Shown here piece after piece: positions 33,046-33,325 of a DNA stretch of 33,325 nucleotides (position 1 is its first letter; every line of letters starts with the position of its first letter). The notes under the pieces were generated by a model. It made no database searches, was not told where the DNA came from, and worked only from the letters and a program-made list of their open reading frames with translations. The stretch spans positions 1 through 33,325 of the forward strand of contig PDRI01000033.1 of NCBI GenBank assembly GCA_002748055.1, written 5' to 3'. The translations under genes were made by a program, and so were the position numbers. Origin of the DNA: Bacteroidota bacterium (lineage in GTDB: Bacteria; Bacteroidota; Bacteroidia; Bacteroidales; GCA-2748055).

Positions 33046-33325
33046 CTATCTGAATTCCAGCTTCAGGGTGGCTTCTGGCACAGCTTCACAAGACACCTTC
33101 AGGACGGCTGTTCCCTGCTCACCAGGGATGCTCCTCAGAACGGCCACAGCCTTCCCGTAAAACAATGGATGAGTGTTGTCCCCGAAAGCATCGTGCCCCA
33201 TCTGGTTGCCATTGGCAACACCGGCGAGCCGGGCAGCACCAAGAAGCTCGAAGCGAAGCTGGTTCATAGCCAGGGGACAAAGATTCCCTCTTTCGTCCTG
33301 CATTTCAATGGTCACATAACAGAGG
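33046..33325 (-). CDS. GH2 beta-galactosidase-type glycoside hydrolase (C-terminal fragment)
   Basis: The last 92 residues of a gene whose start lies beyond the right edge; the frame continues upstream through the edge (LCYVTIEMQDERGN). The pattern VTIEMQDERGNLCP, LRFELLGAARLAGVANGNQ, DAFGDNTHPLFYGKAVAVLRS and GTAVLKVSCEA is that of the C-terminal beta-sandwich (DUF4982 / GH2 C-terminal type) of Bacteroidota beta-galactosidases and beta-glucuronidases. The catalytic domain is not in the window, so the exact activity cannot be named. It adds a second glycosidase beside the GH29 enzyme. Confidence 0.85.
   Translation of the reverse strand, partial: LCYVTIEMQDERGNLCPLAMNQLRFELLGAARLAGVANGNQMGHDAFGDNTHPLFYGKAVAVLRSIPGEQGTAVLKVSCEAVPEATLKLEFR

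Noticed and set aside
1..33325. tRNA, rRNA, CRISPR repeats, insertion sequences, integrase or phage genes
   Set aside because: Looked for and not seen; no terminal inverted repeats, regularly spaced repeats or recombinase motifs were recognised.

Overview
The window reads as chromosomal DNA of a Bacteroidota bacterium, most likely Bacteroidales or Marinilabiliales. This rests on the TTTG / TAnnTTTG promoter elements, the weak use of Shine-Dalgarno sites, and family types such as a DoxX plus thioredoxin-fold protein beside tpiA, an NagX-like acyltransferase and a sugar-utilisation locus with GH29 and GH2 enzymes. No tRNA, rRNA, CRISPR array, transposase or phage gene was seen.

Positions 1-18573 are mainly housekeeping. 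uvrA (minus, cut by the left edge) diverges from an ECF-type sigma factor gene, which is followed by a 60-residue orphan ORF. rsmE (minus) overlaps nothing but abuts a small metallophosphoesterase gene (plus). Next comes a five-gene minus-strand operon read right to left: tmk, a DoxX/thioredoxin-fold membrane protein, tpiA, prmA, and a 1491-residue exported protein of unknown function. folP and cdaA (diadenylate cyclase) run rightward and end directly against plsY. ppdK (pyruvate phosphate dikinase) lies upstream of plsY and ends in a strong UUCG-loop terminator.

Positions 18773-33325 are accessory carbohydrate metabolism. A GH29 alpha-L-fucosidase and an NagX-type acyltransferase precede (in map order) a compact seven-gene minus-strand operon. 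In transcription order it encodes a lipoyl E2, a fused E1 alpha-beta, a PHP-domain protein, an SDR with an extra N-terminal domain, a HAD phosphatase, an L-sorbose-1-phosphate-reductase-like dehydrogenase, and a rhamnulokinase-like FGGY kinase. A GntR/UTRA regulator is divergent. The operon start carries a textbook promoter (TTTG, 19 bp, TATATTTG) with a 16-bp HutC-type inverted repeat placed on the predicted transcription start. No aldolase, isomerase, transporter or E3 is encoded here. My leading hypothesis is an undescribed sugar or polyol catabolic route in which two dehydrogenases make an alpha-ketol or dicarbonyl that is split by the TPP/lipoyl complex in place of an aldolase. The right end holds an exported protein of unknown function and the C-terminus of a GH2 beta-galactosidase-type enzyme.
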